Source: Janthinobacterium sp. CG3 (GTDB lineage: Bacteria; Pseudomonadota; Gammaproteobacteria; Burkholderiales; Burkholderiaceae_D). From it: a stretch of 64,000 bases of DNA. The stretch lies in NCBI RefSeq assembly GCF_000344615.1, contig NZ_KB467824.1, positions 3,543,513 to 3,607,512 of the forward strand, written 5' to 3'. The number at the start of each line of letters is the position of its first letter. Positions within the stretch are counted from its first letter, which is position 1. Shown here in pieces: positions 1-8,143 of the stretch. The position numbers were made by a program, and so were the translations under genes. The notes below the pieces were generated by a model. That model ran no database searches and was not told the origin of the DNA. It saw nothing but the letters and a program-made list of their open reading frames with translations.

Positions 1-363
1 GGCATTCCGCTGTCGAAGGCGCTGGCGATGGTGTCGGCGATGCTGCTGCCCGGCCAGCAGGGGCAACTGGCGCAGGCGCGCCGCGCGGTGCAGGAGGGGC
101 TGCCCTTTTCCGCCGCGCTGGAGCAGAACGCGCTGGCCACGCCGGTGGCGCAGTCGCTGTTGAAGGTCGGCGAAAACACCGGCCGCCTGGGCGACATGCT
201 GGAGCGCTCGGCCAAGTTCCACGACGAGGAATTCGCCCGCTGGGTCGACTGGGCCTCGCGCCTGCTCGAACCGGTCTTAATGATGTTCATCGGCGTCGTC
301 ATCGGCGGCGTCGTGGTGTTGATGTATATGCCGATCTTTGAATTGGCGGGGAGCTTGTCTTGA
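1..363 (+). CDS. Type II secretion/type IV pilus inner-membrane platform protein (GspF/PilC family), C-terminal part
   Basis: The reading frame is open from base 1, so only the last 120 residues are visible. The pattern 'G-I-P-L-S-K-A-L' followed by 'LLKVGENTGRLGDML' is typical of the second GspF cytoplasmic repeat, and a hydrophobic segment at the C-terminus (LEPVLMMFIGVVIGGVVVLM) is the last transmembrane helix of the family. In this family the protein is the inner-membrane platform that couples the assembly ATPase to the pseudopilus. The stop codon TGA overlaps the TTG start of the ATPase gene downstream, implying translational coupling. The N-terminal half lies outside the window. Confidence 0.9.
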   Translation, partial: GIPLSKALAMVSAMLLPGQQGQLAQARRAVQEGLPFSAALEQNALATPVAQSLLKVGENTGRLGDMLERSAKFHDEEFARWVDWASRLLEPVLMMFIGVVIGGVVVLMYMPIFELAGSLS

Positions 364-2057
364 ACGCACGCGAACAGGCCGGGGAGCCGCTCAGCGCCGC
401 CGCGTTGCAGCGCGGGCGCGCCGAGGCGCTGGCGCAGGGCCGGCCGCAACTGCTGGTGCTGCAGGAATCGGCCGGGCTGACGCCGGAGCAGTTCACCCGC
501 GAGCTGGCGGCGCTGTTCCATTATCCGGCCTGGAGCATGGCGCAGTTGCAGGACGCCGCCCCGGCCTTCGACCTGCTGCCCTACACCGACTGCGCCCAGC
601 GCGACTGCGTGCTGATGCGCGCCGCCGCCGCCGCTGGAACCGGTGCGGCGCCGGTGCTGGTGATCGGCAACCCCTTCGCCGACGACCTGCTGCAGTGGGC
701 CGACTACGCCGTCAAGGCGCCGTTCACGGTGGCGCTGGCGCACGCCGACGACCTGAGCGCCTACCTGGCGCAGCAGGAAAGCGTGCAACAGGCGATGCAG
801 GAAATGGGCGGCGACGGCGGCGACATGCCCGACCTCGACCCGGGCGTCGAGGACATCTCGCTGATCAAGATCAGCGAGGACAGCAGCCCGGTGGTCAAGC
901 TGGTCAACTCGACCATTTACGACGCGCTGAAATTCCAGGCCAGCGACATCCACCTGGAATGCGACGTCGCCAGCCTGATCATCAAGTACCGCGTCGACGG
1001 CGTGCTGGTGCAGGCCGGCCAGGTGCAGGGCCTGCAAATGGCCGAACAAATCATCTCGCGCATCAAGGTCATGGCCGACCTCGACATCGCCGAACGCCGG
1101 GTGCCGCAGGACGGCCGTTTCAAGGTGCGCGTAAAGGGCAGCGAGATCGACTTCCGCGTCTCGATCATGCCCAACATCTTCGGCGAGGACGCGGTGCTGC
1201 GCCTGCTCGACCGGCGCGCGCTGACCGAGGCGGCGCAGGCGCTGCGGCTGGAAAGCCTGGGCCTGAACGCCGACGCCATCGAGCAGATCCGCCGCCTGGC
1301 CGCGAAGCCGCACGGCATGCTGCTGGTGACCGGACCGACCGGCTCCGGCAAGACCACCACGCTGTACGCCGCCATCACCGAGATCAACACCGGCCGCGAC
1401 AAGATCGTCACCATCGAGGACCCGGTCGAGTACCGCCTGCCGCGGGTGCTGCAAATCCCGGTCAACGAGAAGAAGGGCCTGACCTTCGCCCGCGGGCTGC
1501 GCTCGATCCTGCGCCACGACCCCGACAAAATCATGATCGGCGAGATCCGCGACGACGAAACCGCGCAGATCGCCGTGCAGGCGTCGCTGACCGGCCATCT
1601 GGTGTTCACCACCGTGCACGCGAACAATGTGTTCGACGTCGTCGGGCGCTTCCTGCACATGGGCGTGGACGCCTACAGCTTCGCCGCCGCGCTCAACGGC
1701 ATCGTCGCCCAGCGCCTGCTGCGCCTCAATTGCGAGCACTGCGCGGTGGACGCCGCGCCCGATCCGCAGGAGCTGCAGGACAGCGGCTTGCGCCCGGAGC
1801 AGGTGGCCGACTGGCGCTTCATGGCCGGCAAGGGTTGCGGCCACTGCCGCGGCACCGGCTACAAGGGCCGCAAGGCGGTCGCCGAGGTGCTGATCCTGAA
1901 CGACGCGATGCGCGAAATGATCTGCACCCGCGCCCCGGTCAGCCGCATGAAGGAGGAGGCCGCGGCGATGGGCTTCCGGCTGGCGCGCGAGGCCGCGCTG
2001 GACTTGGTGCGGCTGGGCGAAACCACCTTGACGGAGCTGAACCGTGTCACTTATTAA
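360..2057 (+). CDS. Type II/IV pilus assembly ATPase (GspE/PilB/MshE family)
   Basis: A 565-residue cytoplasmic hexameric ATPase that would power pseudopilus assembly. It has an N-terminal GspE-type domain (about 1-160), a Walker A motif GPTGSGKTTT near residue 325, a Walker B region KIMIGEIRDDETA near 381, the His-box GHLVFTTVHANN, and a tetracysteine zinc motif (CEHC near 457, CGHC near 493) that marks GspE/PilB rather than PilT. The start is TTG at 360, one base before the previous gene's TGA; the first good ATG lies well inside the domain. The downstream gene overlaps its 3' end by 14 bases. Whether it serves a pilus or a secretion system cannot be decided from the sequence. Confidence 0.93.
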   Translation: MNAREQAGEPLSAAALQRGRAEALAQGRPQLLVLQESAGLTPEQFTRELAALFHYPAWSMAQLQDAAPAFDLLPYTDCAQRDCVLMRAAAAAGTGAAPVLVIGNPFADDLLQWADYAVKAPFTVALAHADDLSAYLAQQESVQQAMQEMGGDGGDMPDLDPGVEDISLIKISEDSSPVVKLVNSTIYDALKFQASDIHLECDVASLIIKYRVDGVLVQAGQVQGLQMAEQIISRIKVMADLDIAERRVPQDGRFKVRVKGSEIDFRVSIMPNIFGEDAVLRLLDRRALTEAAQALRLESLGLNADAIEQIRRLAAKPHGMLLVTGPTGSGKTTTLYAAITEINTGRDKIVTIEDPVEYRLPRVLQIPVNEKKGLTFARGLRSILRHDPDKIMIGEIRDDETAQIAVQASLTGHLVFTTVHANNVFDVVGRFLHMGVDAYSFAAALNGIVAQRLLRLNCEHCAVDAAPDPQELQDSGLRPEQVADWRFMAGKGCGHCRGTGYKGRKAVAEVLILNDAMREMICTRAPVSRMKEEAAAMGFRLAREAALDLVRLGETTLTELNRVTY

Positions 2058-2910
2058 GCGCCTGTTTGCCAACAGCGCCGGCAAGATCCCCGGCGCCCAC
2101 CTGGGTTGCAACCTGTGCCTGCACCTGGCGCCGCGCCAGCTCGGCTGGGCGCTGCGCCAGCGCGGCCGCATCGTCCCCGGCAGCGCCGGGCGGATCGCCA
2201 TCGACAACCCGGACGGCCACTGGCAACTGCCGCTGGCCGCCTTCGACGCCTGGTTGCGCCAGCCCGGCCGGCCCGGCGCCGGCCTGCCGCTGTCGATCAG
2301 CCTGGCCAGCGGCTGGTGCCGCATGGCGCTGGCGCCGTGGAGCGACGCGCTGCTGAGCGAACCGGCCGGCGGGCGCTATCTGCAAAGCCAGCTGGTGGCG
2401 CTGTACGGCGAGGGCGCGCGCGGCTGGAGCATCAGCGCCGACGACGCGGGGTACGGCCAGCCGCGCCTGGTGTGCGGCGTCGACGGCGATTTTTTGCAGT
2501 CGCTGCGCGAGCTCGCCGGCGCGCACGGCCTGCCCTGCCACGCCATCGAACCGCTGCTGACGGTGGCTTGGCGGGCGATCGCCGCGACGAAGCCGCAAGC
2601 CTTCGCCGTCGTCGAACCGGGCCGCCTGCTGATGGCGGCGGTCAGCGGCGGGCGTATCGTCGCGCTGCACGCGCAGGCTTGCCCGGACGACTGGCGCGCC
2701 GAACTGGCGCGGGCTTGGCAGCGCTGGAGCCTGCGCGCGCCGGAGCTGGCCACGCTGGCGCGGGTTGCCGTGGTCGACCTCAGCGGCGCGTCGGCCGACG
2801 CCGCCGCCGACGCGCCGGGCGGCGCGCTGGCGGCGCCGTTCGTGCCGGCCGCCGCGGCCATGGCGCAACTCGGCCCGGTCCACCTGATGGGGGAATCGGC
2901 ATGGGCCTGA
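2044..2910 (+). CDS. PilM/GspL-like cytoplasmic assembly protein (divergent)
   Basis: A 288-residue protein starting at GTG 2044 inside the end of the ATPase gene. I recognise no strong motif; the assignment comes from position: it sits directly before proteins with PilN, PilO and PilP character, the slot occupied by actin-fold PilM (or the GspL cytoplasmic domain, MshI). It has no signal peptide or clear transmembrane helix, and alternating short beta-type segments consistent with an actin-like fold. It ends in the sequence ATGGGCCTGA, so its last ten bases contain the start of the next gene. Function is inferred. Confidence 0.55.
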   Translation: MSLIKRLFANSAGKIPGAHLGCNLCLHLAPRQLGWALRQRGRIVPGSAGRIAIDNPDGHWQLPLAAFDAWLRQPGRPGAGLPLSISLASGWCRMALAPWSDALLSEPAGGRYLQSQLVALYGEGARGWSISADDAGYGQPRLVCGVDGDFLQSLRELAGAHGLPCHAIEPLLTVAWRAIAATKPQAFAVVEPGRLLMAAVSGGRIVALHAQACPDDWRAELARAWQRWSLRAPELATLARVAVVDLSGASADAAADAPGGALAAPFVPAAAAMAQLGPVHLMGESAWA

Positions 2911-3452
2911 GCAACCTGGATTTCCTGAACCGGGAGCCGGCGCGCTGTTCCGGCTGGCGCCTGGCGCTGCTGCTCGCCGGCGCGCTGGCCCTGCTGCCGG
3001 CCGCCGCGCACTGGCTGGCGCAGGCCCAGGCGGTGAGCCGGCTGGAGGCGCAACTGGCGCAGGCGCAGCCGCGCAAGGTGGAGCGGCCGCGCCTGGCGCC
3101 GGAGCGCCAGCGCGAGCACGACGCCCAACTGAAACTGGTGGCCGACGCGGTGCGCCAATTGAACCTGCCGGTGACGCGCCTGATCAAGACCGTGCAGGCG
3201 CCGCGCGACGTCCGCGTGGCGCTGCTGGGACTGGACTTGAACGGCGAGGCCGGCGCCGACCAGGGCGGCCGCGCCGCCGGCGCGCTGAAGATCGCCGCCG
3301 AGGCCGAAACCGCGCAGGACATGATCAATTACCTGGCCTTCCTGAACCAGCAAAGCCTGTTCCGCTCGGTGTATCTGGTCAAACACGAAATGAACGTGGC
3401 CGCACCCGAGCACCCGTATCGTTTTCAACTGGAGGCCCAATGGCGGCAATAA
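2901..3452 (+). CDS. PilN-like fimbrial assembly membrane protein
   Basis: A 183-residue bitopic protein. A short cytoplasmic tail (MGLSNLDFLNREP) precedes one transmembrane helix at about residues 19-41, then a coiled-coil-like stretch rich in Gln/Ala/Arg and a small periplasmic domain. This is the PilN/GspL-C layout: the conserved N-terminal Asn-Leu-Asp-Phe type motif would bind PilM. The ATG at 2901 lies in the last ten bases of the upstream gene and the stop overlaps the next gene by 13 bases. Longer upstream starts in the same frame were rejected because they run through the preceding gene. Identity rests on layout and topology. Confidence 0.65.
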   Translation: MGLSNLDFLNREPARCSGWRLALLLAGALALLPAAAHWLAQAQAVSRLEAQLAQAQPRKVERPRLAPERQREHDAQLKLVADAVRQLNLPVTRLIKTVQAPRDVRVALLGLDLNGEAGADQGGRAAGALKIAAEAETAQDMINYLAFLNQQSLFRSVYLVKHEMNVAAPEHPYRFQLEAQWRQ

Positions 3453-4048
3453 AAACCGGAGCGGCGCCGCTGGCCGCGCGCGGCCCCGGCAAACTGGGCG
3501 CGCGCCTGTCGTGGCAGGCGCAACGTTGCTGGCGCCGCTTTGGCTGGGCCGGCGCCGGCGGCGCCGCCGCGCTGGCGCTGGCGGCGCTGGCGCTGCTGCA
3601 AACGCCGGCCCTGGTGGCGCGCCAGCAGACGCTGACGCTGCAACTGGCGGCCGCCGGCAAGGCCGCCGCCATCGCCGCGGCGCTGCCGCCGCCGCCCGGC
3701 GGCGCCGACGGCGTGGCCGCGTTTTACGCCTACCTGCCGGCGCACGATGCGATTCCCGAGCAGTTGAAGGAACTGGTCGCGGTGGCGCGGAAAAGCGACG
3801 TCACGCTGGTCAAGGCCGAATACAAGCCGCAGATGGAGGGCAACGCCGCCTTCCTGCGCTACCAGATCACGCTGCCGGTCAAGGCCGACTACGCCAACGT
3901 GCAAAGCTTCATCGTCGCCGCGCTACAGGCGCTGCCGACGCTGACGTTGGAGTCGGTGCTGTTCAAACGCGAACAGATCGAGGCCGCTGAAATCGAGGCG
4001 CGCATCCAGTTCATCCTGCTGGTGAAAAAACCCGAGGCCCGACCATGA
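3440..4048 (+). CDS. PilO-like alignment protein
   Basis: A 202-residue protein with an N-terminal cytoplasmic basic stretch, a single transmembrane helix at roughly 36-58, a coiled-coil-like region and a periplasmic ferredoxin-like domain (about 85-195). The order 'AIPEQLKELVAVARKSDVTL...' followed by a conserved strand pattern is the PilO/GspM signature. Together with the PilN-like neighbour it would form the heterodimer that links the cytoplasmic ATPase to the outer-membrane secretin. Start ATG 3440 overlaps the upstream stop; its own stop TGA overlaps the next ATG (ATGA). Confidence 0.65.
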   Translation: MAAIKTGAAPLAARGPGKLGARLSWQAQRCWRRFGWAGAGGAAALALAALALLQTPALVARQQTLTLQLAAAGKAAAIAAALPPPPGGADGVAAFYAYLPAHDAIPEQLKELVAVARKSDVTLVKAEYKPQMEGNAAFLRYQITLPVKADYANVQSFIVAALQALPTLTLESVLFKREQIEAAEIEARIQFILLVKKPEARP

Positions 4049-4578
4049 GAAAAGCCGTCATCGGCGTCGCCGCCGCGGCCACCCTGCTGGCGGCCTACTT
4101 CGCCCCCGAGGACGAGGGCGGCGTGGTCGGCCCCGCCGCCGCCACCACCCGCGAGCGCCCGGCCGCGCCCACCCTCGCGGCCGGCTTGCAGGCCATCGCG
4201 CGGGAGGCCGGGCCGGACTTGACAATCCATCCGCGCAGCGTCGCCGACGACGACCTGGGCAATGTCTTCGCCAAGCACAGCTGGCAGCCGGAGACGCCGA
4301 AAAAAATCATGCTGGCGCAGGCCGAACCGGCCGGCGCCAAGATCGCCGCCGCCGCCGCGCCGGGCGCGCCGCCGCTGCCGTTCCAGTTCCTCGGCCGCTT
4401 CGTCGACGAGGGCAAGGCCGCCTACTTCCTGCAGGCCGACGGGCGCAACCTGGTGGCGCGCGTCGGCGAGAAGGTCGACGAGCACTACACGCTCGACAGC
4501 GCCAGCGGCGACGCGCTGCACTTCACCTATGTACCGCTCAATCAACAGCAATCCTTAGTCGTAGGGGACGTCAATTGA
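4045..4578 (+). CDS. PilP/GspC-like periplasmic linker protein
   Basis: A 177-residue protein with an N-terminal membrane anchor or signal (RKAVIGVAAAATLLAAYFA), a Pro/Ala-rich linker, and a C-terminal small beta domain containing PFQFLGRFVDEGKAAYFLQ and LVARVGEKVDEHYTL. That C-terminal pattern resembles the homology region of GspC/PilP, which contacts the secretin N0 domain. It sits immediately before the secretin gene, as expected. The start ATG overlaps the previous stop, and its stop TGA overlaps the TTG start of the secretin. The exact family call is by position and domain shape. Confidence 0.6.
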   Translation: MRKAVIGVAAAATLLAAYFAPEDEGGVVGPAAATTRERPAAPTLAAGLQAIAREAGPDLTIHPRSVADDDLGNVFAKHSWQPETPKKIMLAQAEPAGAKIAAAAAPGAPPLPFQFLGRFVDEGKAAYFLQADGRNLVARVGEKVDEHYTLDSASGDALHFTYVPLNQQQSLVVGDVN

Positions 4579-6512
4579 ACCACACCGTAATCGCCCGCCT
4601 GAACTTGCTGGTAATGAGCGCCCTGCTGGGCGCGTGCGCCAGCAACCAGACCTTCAAGGAAGGCAACGCCCTGCTCGACGAGGGCAAGGTGGAACAGGGC
4701 CTGGCCAAGCTGGAACTGGCAATCCAGGCCGAACCCGGCAACGCGCAATACCGCATCGCCCTGAGCAACCGCAAGATGCGCCTGGTGAACGCCGCCAACG
4801 CCCGCGCCGACGTCCAGCGCCAGCAGGGCAATATCGCCGAGGCGGAGCAGTCGTTCCAGCAGGCGCTGGCGGTCGACGCGACTAACACCGTGGCGCAGCA
4901 GGGCCTGGCGGCGCTGGCGCAGGAGCGGCGCCAGCGGCAGATGGTGGCCGAGGCCGAGGCGCTGCACCAGCGCGGCGGCGACGCCAATCTGGCGCAGGCG
5001 CAGGAAACGCTGCGCCTGGTGCTGTTGGAGCGCCCCGGCCAGCGCGAGGCGCTCAATCTGCGCGGGCGCATCGGCGACGAGCAGGCCAAAAAGCGCCCGG
5101 CCGCCGGCAAGCTGGCGGCGGCCTACCGCAAGCCGGTCACGCTGGAATTCCGCGACGCGCCGCTGCGTTCCGTGTTCGACTTCATCGGCAAGGTGTCGGG
5201 CCTGAACTTCGTCTTCGACCGCGAAATCGACCCGAACATCAAGGCCACCATTTCGGTGCGCGACACCAGCATCGAGGAAGCCATCGGCCTGCTGCTGAGC
5301 GCAAACCAGCTGGAACAGAGCGTGTCGAATGAAAAGTCGATCACCATCTATCCGAACACGCCGCAGAAGGTGAAGGACTACCAGCAGCTGGTGGTGCGCA
5401 CCTTCTTCCTCGCCAACGCCGACGTGAAAAACGTCTCGTTCTCGATCAAGACTTTGCTGAAGGCGAAGGACATCGTCACCGACGAGCGGCTCGGCCTGAT
5501 CATGATGCGCGACACGCCCGAAATGATCCGCCTGGCCGAGCGCCTGATCTCGGTGCAGGACCTGGCCGACCCGGAGGTGATGCTGGAGGTCGAGGTACTG
5601 GAGGTAAAGCGCACGCGGTTGATGGAGCTGGGCGTGCGCTGGCCGGAAAAGGCGTCGCTGAGCCTGGCCGGCAGCGCCAGCGCGGTGACCGGGCTGAGCG
5701 CGCTGAAGGTCGCCGACCTGCGCAGCATCAACGGCGGCAACATCAACCTGGGCATTAGCGACGTCGTCGTCAACGCCAACAAGGTCGACACCGACAGCAA
5801 TATCCTGGCCAACCCGCGCATCCGCGTGCGCAACAAGGAAAAGGCCAAGGTGCTGATCGGCGACCGCGTGCCGGTCATTACCGTCACCACCAACAACGGC
5901 GTCAGTTCGGACAGCGTGAACTACGTCGACGTCGGCATCAAGCTCGAAGTCGAGCCGAACGTCTACCTCGACGACGAGGTGGCCATCAAAGTCAACCTGG
6001 AGGTCAGCAACGTGGTCAAGGACGTCACCAGCAAGTCGGGCACGCTGGCCTACCAGATCGGCACCCGCGCCGCCAACACCGTGCTGCGCCTGCGCGACGG
6101 CGAAACCCAGGTGCTGGCCGGCCTGATCAGCGACGAGGACCGCAGCAACGCCAGCAAGGTACCGGGCGTGGGCGAGCTGCCGCTGCTGAACCGCCTGTTC
6201 GGCAGCCAAAAGGACGACAGCAACCGCAGCGAGATCGTACTGTCGATCACGCCGCGCATCCTGCGCAGCATCCGCCGGCCCGACCTGATGACGGCCGAGT
6301 TCAACTCCGGCACCGAGACCACGGTCGGCGGCCGCGCGCCGGTCGGCGCCGCCGAGGCGGTGGTGCTGGCCGAGGCGCCGCCGCCGAACCGCCCGGCCTC
6401 GCCGATGACCGGCGGCGACGACGCGCCGGCCGCGCCCGACAAGGCCGCGCCGGCGGAGAAGGCGGCCGCCAGCGGGCCGTCGCCGAACGCGCCGATCAAG
6501 GTCATGCGGTGA
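4575..6512 (+). CDS. Outer-membrane secretin (GspD/PilQ/MshL family), lipoprotein with TPR-like N-terminus
   Basis: A 645-residue secretin. It begins at TTG 4575 with a lipoprotein signal ending LLGAC (Cys21). Residues 25-150 are helical and repeat-like (alternating ALDEGKVEQGLAKLE-type helices), resembling tetratricopeptide repeats. Residues about 180-270 form the STN/N0 domain (TLEFRDAPLRSVFDFIG), followed by N1-like modules and the secretin barrel (ANPRIRVRNKEKAKVLIGDR; GTRAANTVLRLRDGETQVLAG). A low-complexity Pro/Ala tail closes the protein. Lipidation plus a repeat domain on the secretin itself may replace a separate pilotin. The start choice is supported by overlap with the upstream stop and by the lipobox at the right distance. 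Confidence 0.88.
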   Translation: MNHTVIARLNLLVMSALLGACASNQTFKEGNALLDEGKVEQGLAKLELAIQAEPGNAQYRIALSNRKMRLVNAANARADVQRQQGNIAEAEQSFQQALAVDATNTVAQQGLAALAQERRQRQMVAEAEALHQRGGDANLAQAQETLRLVLLERPGQREALNLRGRIGDEQAKKRPAAGKLAAAYRKPVTLEFRDAPLRSVFDFIGKVSGLNFVFDREIDPNIKATISVRDTSIEEAIGLLLSANQLEQSVSNEKSITIYPNTPQKVKDYQQLVVRTFFLANADVKNVSFSIKTLLKAKDIVTDERLGLIMMRDTPEMIRLAERLISVQDLADPEVMLEVEVLEVKRTRLMELGVRWPEKASLSLAGSASAVTGLSALKVADLRSINGGNINLGISDVVVNANKVDTDSNILANPRIRVRNKEKAKVLIGDRVPVITVTTNNGVSSDSVNYVDVGIKLEVEPNVYLDDEVAIKVNLEVSNVVKDVTSKSGTLAYQIGTRAANTVLRLRDGETQVLAGLISDEDRSNASKVPGVGELPLLNRLFGSQKDDSNRSEIVLSITPRILRSIRRPDLMTAEFNSGTETTVGGRAPVGAAEAVVLAEAPPPNRPASPMTGGDDAPAAPDKAAPAEKAAASGPSPNAPIKVMR

Positions 6513-6982
6513 CACGCCAGCGCGGCTTCACCTTCATCGAGCTGATGATCACGCTGGCGATCATGGCCACGCTGGCGCTGGTGGCCGCGCCGCTGGCGCA
6601 GGTGGCGCTGCAGCGCGAGCGCGAGCACGCGTTGCGCGCCGCCCTGGTGCAGATCCGCGAGGGGCTGGACGCCTACAAGCGCGCCGCCGACAACGGCCGC
6701 GTCAAGCTCGGCATCGGCGCCTCCGGCTACCCGAAAAAGCTGGAGGAACTGGTGGAGGGCGTGCCGGACCAGCGCAGCGTGCGCAAGCAAAATATGTACT
6801 TCCTGCGCAAACTGCCGCGCGACCCGTTCCAGCCGGCCGACGCCGGCAGCGCCGCCGACAGCTGGGCCAAGCGCGGCTACGCCTCGCCGCCGGACAACCC
6901 GAGCGAAGGCGAAGACGTCTTCGACGTCGCCTCGCGCTCCAACCTGGTGGGCCTGAACGGCGTGCCGCTGAAACAATGGTGA
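6509..6982 (+). CDS. Type IV pilin-like pseudopilin
   Basis: A 157-residue prepilin starting at GTG 6509, overlapping the secretin stop. It has a six-residue leader, the prepilin peptidase site RG|FTFIELM with the conserved Glu+5, and a hydrophobic alpha-1 helix (residues 7-30). The remainder is a short globular domain with a GspG-like pattern (LDAYKRAADNGRV, YPKKLEELVEG, LPRDPFQP). It would be a pseudopilus subunit processed at Gly6. The Pro-Lys-Leu-Glu-Glu-Leu segment matches the 'YP-sLeeL' consensus of GspG-type major pseudopilins. Confidence 0.85.
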   Translation: MTRQRGFTFIELMITLAIMATLALVAAPLAQVALQREREHALRAALVQIREGLDAYKRAADNGRVKLGIGASGYPKKLEELVEGVPDQRSVRKQNMYFLRKLPRDPFQPADAGSAADSWAKRGYASPPDNPSEGEDVFDVASRSNLVGLNGVPLKQW

Positions 6983-6986
6983 CGCC

Positions 6987-7379
6987 ATGACGCACACACG
7001 GGGCCGCGCGACGCGCGGCGGATTCACGCTGATCGAACTGCTGGTGGTGCTGGCCATCATTTCGCTGCTGCTGACGATCGCGCTGCCGCGCTACTTCGGC
7101 TCGGTGGAAAAATCCAAGGAGGTCGCGCTGAAGGAAAACCTGCGGCTGCTGCGCGGCGGTATCGACAAATTCTACGCCGACAAGGGCGAATACCCGTCGG
7201 CGCTGAGCGAGCTGGTAGCGCAGCGCTACTTCCGCGCGGTGCCGGTGGACCCGGTGACGGAATCGGCCGGCACCTGGCAGTTGCTGACCTCGCCCGACGG
7301 CGACAAGCCGGGCGTGGCCGACATCCGCAGCGGCGCCAAGGGCAAGACCCGCGACGGCACCCCGTTCGAGCAGCTGTGA
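6987..7379 (+). CDS. GspG-like pseudopilin
   Basis: A 130-residue prepilin, four bases after the previous gene. The cleavage site is RGG|FTLIELLVVLAII with Glu+5; the alpha-1 helix spans residues 13-35. The globular part carries ALKENLRLLRGGIDKFYADKGEYPSALSEL-type sequence, a close match to the GspG family fold, including conserved Asp and the final DPVTE loop that may bind calcium. It is shorter than typical GspG (about 140). Together with its neighbours this gives the cluster at least two GspG-like subunits rather than the full GspGHIJK set. Confidence 0.85.
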   Translation: MTHTRGRATRGGFTLIELLVVLAIISLLLTIALPRYFGSVEKSKEVALKENLRLLRGGIDKFYADKGEYPSALSELVAQRYFRAVPVDPVTESAGTWQLLTSPDGDKPGVADIRSGAKGKTRDGTPFEQL

Positions 7380-7380
7380 C

Positions 7381-7959
7381 ATGAAGCGGACGCCTCGTTG
7401 GCGGCGGCGCGCGGACGGCTTCGCCTACCTGTGGACCCTGGCGCTGGTGGCCCTCATGGGCGCCGGCCTGGCCGTCTGCGGCGACCTGTACGCGACGGCG
7501 GCGCGGCGCGACAAGGAGCGCCAACTGATCTTCATCGGCCACGAATTCCGCAACGCCATCGGGCGCTACTACGACGTCAACGGCGCCAACGGCCAGCACC
7601 ACTACCCGCTGACCTTGGAAGAGCTGCTGAAGGACCCGCGCTTCCCCAATCCGAAACGCCACCTGCGCCGGCTCTACACCGACCCGACCACCGGCCGGGC
7701 CGAATGGGCGCTGGTGATGCGCGAAGGGCGCATCGTCGGCGTGCATTCGCTGTCGACGCGCCTGCCGATCAAACAGGACAACTTCGACGACGACGACGCC
7801 GGCCTGCGCCTGAAACAGCGCTACGCCGACTGGATCTTCACCTACCCGGCGGACCTGTTCACCGGCCCGCAGGACGGCGCGCCGAAGGACGGCAACCCCA
7901 AGGACGGCACGACGGGCGGACAGTCGCAAAACGCCAAACCCAAAGCCAGCGACATGTAA
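7381..7959 (+). CDS. Pseudopilin-like membrane-anchored protein
   Basis: A 192-residue protein starting one base after the preceding stop. An N-terminal basic segment precedes RRADGFAYLWTLALVALMG, which keeps the Gly-Phe junction of a prepilin but replaces the usual FTLIE with FAYLW, so the conserved Glu+5 is missing. The globular region (HEFRNAIGRYYDVNG, YPLTLEELLKDPRF) resembles GspG-type pseudopilins. The C-terminus is a charged low-complexity tail (Gly/Asp/Pro/Lys repeats). It may be a minor tip pseudopilin; a Glu-less subunit is characteristic of GspK-type tips, although the domain is otherwise unlike GspK. Confidence 0.6.
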   Translation: MKRTPRWRRRADGFAYLWTLALVALMGAGLAVCGDLYATAARRDKERQLIFIGHEFRNAIGRYYDVNGANGQHHYPLTLEELLKDPRFPNPKRHLRRLYTDPTTGRAEWALVMREGRIVGVHSLSTRLPIKQDNFDDDDAGLRLKQRYADWIFTYPADLFTGPQDGAPKDGNPKDGTTGGQSQNAKPKASDM

Positions 7960-8046
7960 AAACCAGCACGGGGCGGCCAGGAAAACCACAATCCACCGCC
8001 GGCGCGAACTGCTATCATCGCGCCCAATTCCCAGGGCGATTGCGAA

Positions 8047-8100
8047 GGGGACAGACCACGATTTCCGAGAAAGGTTTCTCGGAAATCGTGGTCTGTCCCC
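8047..8100. repeat. Perfect 26-bp inverted repeat (GGGGACAGACC family)
   Basis: Arms 8047-8072 and 8075-8100 are exact reverse complements separated by two bases (GG). The arm starts GGGGACAGACCACG, a dispersed palindrome type seen in many proteobacteria and often called REP-like. A related copy lies at 26431-26460. It ends 43 bases before the M24 peptidase start. Confidence 0.85.
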
Positions 8101-8143
8101 GGTGTGGATGCAGTCGCCGAGTCCACATTCCCAGGAGAACAGC

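Noticed and set aside
8047-8100. Hairpin as an intrinsic terminator for the pseudopilin operon
   Set aside because: Long, perfect arms without a T-run; fits a dispersed palindrome better, although it might still affect transcription.
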